Origin: Piscicola geometra
Lineage: Eukaryota > Annelida > Clitellata > Hirudinida > Piscicolidae
Direction of reading: 5' to 3'
Length of the DNA stretch: 64,000 nt
Assembly: GCA_943735955.1 (NCBI GenBank)
Contig: OX030960.1
Span: forward strand, 62,001-126,000
A program made the position numbers and the translations under genes. A model generated the notes under the pieces. That model searched no databases. It was not told the origin of the DNA and worked only from the letters and a program-made list of their open reading frames with translations. Below are positions 61,200 through 64,000 of the stretch, in pieces. How positions within the stretch are numbered: position 1 is the stretch's first letter; every line of letters begins with the position of its first letter.

Positions 61200-62842
61200 T
61201 TATACAGTGTGACAATCTTGGCATTGCGCATGTCCTGTGAAACTCTAGCTTCTCTCCAACATAGGCAAAGGAGCTTGTGAAGTGGTTCTAGTAGAGACGG
61301 TTTACCGCATTTGATTATTTCTGGTGGGATGCCATCGTCTCCTGGTGCTTTTCCACTCTTTAAGGCATCAATAGCTTTGCTGAGTTCGTCCATGGTCGGC
61401 TCGACATCCAGCTCTTCCAAGACTGGCAAGTCTTCAATAGCGTCCAGTGCTATCTGAGTCACAGAGTTTTCTTTGGAATAAAGTTCCAGATAGTGTTCGA
61501 GCCACCTTCCCATTTGCTTGTCTTTGTCTGTGATGGTCTCTCCTGATTTGGACTTTAAGGGTGCAGTCTTCTTTGCTGACTTGCCAGTTGCTTTTTTGAT
61601 GCCTTCATACATGCTTCTTACGTTGCCAGCGTCTGACGCTTGTTGAATGCTATTTGCCAGTTGTAGCTAATTGTCATTTGCGCAGCGTCGAGCCGTCTGC
61701 TGGGCTTTTCTTCTGGCAGCTTCCAACTCTTCGAAGGTGGACTGACTCGGGTCGCGTTTGTATTCGATCAATGCCTTTCTCTTGGCGTCAATAACAGGCT
61801 CGAGATCTGCCGCATTCCCTTCGAACCAATCGGTGATCTTGTGTTCCTTTTTACCATACGTGAGTGAAACAGTTCTTAAAATGGTATTCCGGAGCGAGTT
61901 CCATCTGACTTCCGCATTAGGCTCTTGGTCGCAGTGTTGCAGCTCCCCCAGCCCATCTATGAACTCAGGGTTCTTGGCCTGATGGGTGGCCTGATAGGTG
62001 TTGATTTTCGGCTGGCATTTCTTCTTGGAGAGGTGGAGCCTCTTGGGGCGCAACTTTATTTTTGACGTGATCAGAGAGTGGTCTGTATCGCAATCGGCAC
62101 TATGGTAAGCTCTTGTGCTGCGGAAGTTGTTTAAAGAGTTGTGCCTGGTGATAATCAAGTCCAGTTGATGCCAATGATTTGATCTTGGATGTTTCCAGGA
62201 CACCTTGTGACATGCTTTGTTCTGGAAGTACGTGTTTGTTACACACAGGTTGTGGTAGCAACAGAATTCGAGTAGTCTCTGGCCGTTTTTATTCATATTT
62301 CCGATGCCATGGTGAGCCAGCACATCTGGCCATGAGTCGTGGTCAGAACACACACAGGCGTTAAAATCTCCCAGAAGGTAGAGATGTTCGAAAGCAGGAA
62401 CTGTGGCAACAATGCTGCTTAGTTGTTCGAAGAATTAATCTTAAGTCTCGGCACTGGCCTGCATGGTAGGTGCATAGATGCACAAAAAATTAGCAGTGCC
62501 AGATGCTGTAAGAAGGCGTAGAGTGAGGATTCTCTCTGTGCCGCGGGAAGGAGGTTCGGACATGCAAAGCAGGGACTTCTTGATGGCGAAGCCGACTCCG
62601 TGTTCCCTGGTCTCCTCTTCTCTTTTCCCTTGCCAAAAGAACGTGTAGTGCTCCTCCCTCAAGGATCCAGACTCCGGAAGACGCGTTTCCTGTAGGGCTG
62701 CAACGTCAACGTTTAGACTGTGCAGCTCATGATCAATGACTGCAGTCTCGCGAAGGTCTTCAATCTCACGAAAGTCATCACTCAGTCCAGTGCGCATAGT
62801 ACGTACGTTCCAGCTTGCAATACGGAGAGCTGGAATCTCCAT
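61169..62842 (-). pseudogene. RTE-like LINE ORF, 3'-truncated, with three in-frame stops: endonuclease and RT start
   Basis: The ORF starts with a Met at 62,842 and the endonuclease opening ALRIASWNVRT. It continues through LQETRLPESG, YAPT, LGDFNA (about 62,357-62,374), QLDLIITR and DCDTDHSLI (about 62,068-62,090), the landmarks of an APE-type endonuclease. A linker leads to GKAPGDDGIPPEII and LYKKKGDRSDCNN, the start of a reverse transcriptase of the RTE or BovB-like kind whose endonuclease is often annotated as craniofacial development protein 2-like. The frame never shifts over about 557 codons but is broken by TAA at 62,441-62,443, TAA at 62,435-62,437 and TAG at 61,667-61,669. Family sequence ends at 61,169; the frame then reads unrelated residues to a stop just below 61,088. 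The clade name is from recalled motifs and not confirmed by a search. Confidence 0.82.
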
Positions 62843-63600
62843 CTTTTTGTATTTTTATTTGTTTGGTGCGTAAAGATAACAGCCTGCTTGTTGAGCTGTG
62901 CTCTAAGCTCCAGGCACCCACTGAAGCAGGCAGGCCGTGACGGGTAACATCTCATTGACCGGGGGCTGCCCGGCTTAGGACTGGCGGTAGTTACCAATGG
63001 GACTGCGAGGGTCCCTCCCACCATTGAAGACAACCCGTGGCGTCCAGCTCTAATTGAGCAAGGACTTATAACCCGTAAACTGCTGTTTTCTTGTTTTTGC
63101 TCTCGCCGTAAAGCGAGACTGGAGTGAACATCTCCAGGGCGCTAGCCTGGGCAAAGTGTGTGGAGGTCTTGTGCTGCCCAAACAACAGGACCCCTCTCTC
63201 GGCTTCGTCGTCTAGACTCAAGGGGGTGCAAGCACCACGCTTAGAGCCGACTTGGCTGCAGGAGTTGCCGGAAGGACATCATAGATGACGATTCACCGTC
63301 TTAGGGACTTAGACTCTTGATTTTTCCTCGGGGTTGACTTCCAAAGCCTGTTCCATGAATGGGTAGCCTGCAAGGCAGCAGCGGTTGGTAGTCAGAGTTT
63401 TCCTCCTCCTAGATGGGTTGCCTTCCCGGGCTAACGAGCCCCATCTGCCTGAAGCGACTGGTTTTAAGGCGCCAGTGACCCGTCTTCGCCCCTTCTCTTG
63501 TCAGTAGAAGCAGTTTCGCCACGAGCAGGCCAGGAGTTGGACTAAGTTGTCAGAGGCGGTACAGAGACGCACACCGTGGAAGCTTATCCCCACTGCCACC
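62843..63600 (-). other. Probable 5' UTR of the RTE-like element
   Basis: This is moderately GC-rich sequence upstream of the endonuclease start on the - strand, with no convincing coding potential. It contains segments such as CCGGGAAGGCAACCCATCT and GGAGGAGGAAAACTCTGA that I recall from leaders of invertebrate RTE-type elements, but I cannot verify this. The left boundary is the ATG at 62,842. The outer boundary is a guess based on the change to AT-rich sequence. A roughly 83-codon open frame here is not supported as a gene. Confidence 0.5.
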
Positions 63601-64000
63601 CCTTGGCTATGACAACCTTGGAACTATACCAAGTGTAAGTAAGCTTTAGATAAACGGTCCAGCGGACTTTCGGTGGCAAATATTGCGTGATTTGCCAACA
63701 GATATTGCCAACAAATATTGCCAATAGAAACGGTTCCTCTAAAGAACGTTTCGTGATTTGTATTGTTCAGGTGTACTTCATCAAAATTGAAATATAATTA
63801 TAATGTAACATAAAGTTGTTAAATAATAAAAGAATTATACGTGTGTAACTTATTTTTGCCTCAAAATCTGTAGAGTCAGGATTTGTTGGCCTCATAGCCG
63901 TCCGACTTCTATTTGCTATTCGGCACAAGTTAACTTCACTTATTTGAGCTACTTGAGGCAGGTCCGGAACTGGAAAAATCTGTTTTCCCTGACTAACTCA
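63601..64000. other. AT-rich unique sequence, probably TRAPPC12 intron
   Basis: This is non-repetitive, AT-rich sequence with no open frame of note and no recognisable exon. It holds several short inverted repeats between 63,616 and 63,752 and an A/T-rich stretch at 63,784-63,860. By position it continues the intron that begins at 57,448. Confidence 0.55.
63616..63752. repeat. Cluster of short inverted and direct repeats
   Basis: CTTGG (63,617-63,621) pairs with CCAAG (63,629-63,633). GGCAAAT (63,675-63,681) pairs with ATTTGCC (63,690-63,696). GAAACGGTTC (63,727-63,736) pairs with GAACGTTTC (63,744-63,752) with one bulge. ATATTGCCAA occurs twice close together (63,702-63,711 and 63,715-63,724) and a related ATATTGCGT lies at 63,680-63,688. 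The cluster lies near the presumed 5' end of the retrotransposon; its meaning is unknown. Confidence 0.6.

Larger units (their letters stand above)
57627..63600 (-). mobile_element. Chimeric non-LTR retrotransposon: RTE-like 5' half joined to I-like 3' half
   Basis: Read on the - strand the element shows, in order: a probable 5' UTR (about 63,600-62,843), an RTE-like endonuclease and reverse-transcriptase start (62,842-61,169), then without any spacer an I-like reverse transcriptase and RNase H (about 61,175-58,824), and a (TACC)n tail. The RTE-like similarity stops at DRSDCNN, where its reverse transcriptase would normally continue. The I-like half has its own complete reverse transcriptase starting from the linker region. 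No 3' remainder of the RTE-like element is found past the tail, so a simple nested insertion does not fit. The element is antisense within a TRAPPC12 intron. I could not recognise target-site duplications, and the 5' end is approximate. Confidence 0.75.

Noticed and set aside
58824..62842. Simple nested insertion of an I-like LINE into an RTE-like LINE
   Set aside because: The 3' remainder of the RTE-like element should then follow the tail below 57,627, but that side holds the (ATCC)n tract and TRAPPC12 exon B.
62782..63033. Small - strand frame of 83 codons upstream of the endonuclease
   Set aside because: It overlaps the endonuclease start in another phase, shows no recognisable motif and lies in what looks like the 5' UTR.

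Overview
This is animal nuclear DNA, almost entirely non-coding. The one host gene I can recognise is TRAPPC12, a subunit of the TRAPP vesicle-tethering complex. Two of its internal exons lie on the + strand (56,893-57,031 and 57,335-57,447). They have GT/AG boundaries and a reading frame that stays continuous across the intron between them. Moderate divergence from the vertebrate protein (recalled, not searched), very abundant simple repeats and LINEs of RTE-like and I-like type suggest a marine invertebrate. A decapod crustacean or mollusc is my guess; the sequence does not prove either. There is no sign of prokaryotic genes, operons, tRNAs, rRNAs or a CRISPR array.

Layout: (1) 1-46,250, a 20-bp minisatellite of about 2,300 units, built up by repeated block duplications. 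(2) 46,251-49,693, a 10-bp C/T-rich minisatellite with almost no G on the + strand. (3) 49,694-49,893, an assembly gap of exactly 200 N. (4) 49,894-56,890, a 15-bp minisatellite that runs directly into a 3' splice site. (5) 56,893-57,447, two TRAPPC12 exons separated by a 303-bp intron. (6) 57,448-64,000, the next intron: an (ATCC)n tract, a perfect 1.2-kb (GGTA)n array, and an antisense retrotransposon whose 3' half is an I-like LINE (reverse transcriptase plus RNase H) and whose 5' half is an RTE-like LINE (endonuclease plus the start of its reverse transcriptase). A probable 5' UTR and about 400 bp of AT-rich unique sequence follow.

Because the first exon is internal to the protein, everything from 1 to 56,892 is best read as part of one TRAPPC12 intron more than 56 kb long. 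The many very long open frames in the arrays follow from repeat units that lack stop codons and are not genes. The most unusual points are the LINE-LINE chimera, a stretch of about 10.65 kb without an AG dinucleotide ending exactly at the splice acceptor, and about 300 tandem copies of a 5'-splice-site-like motif just downstream of an exon whose own donor looks weak.
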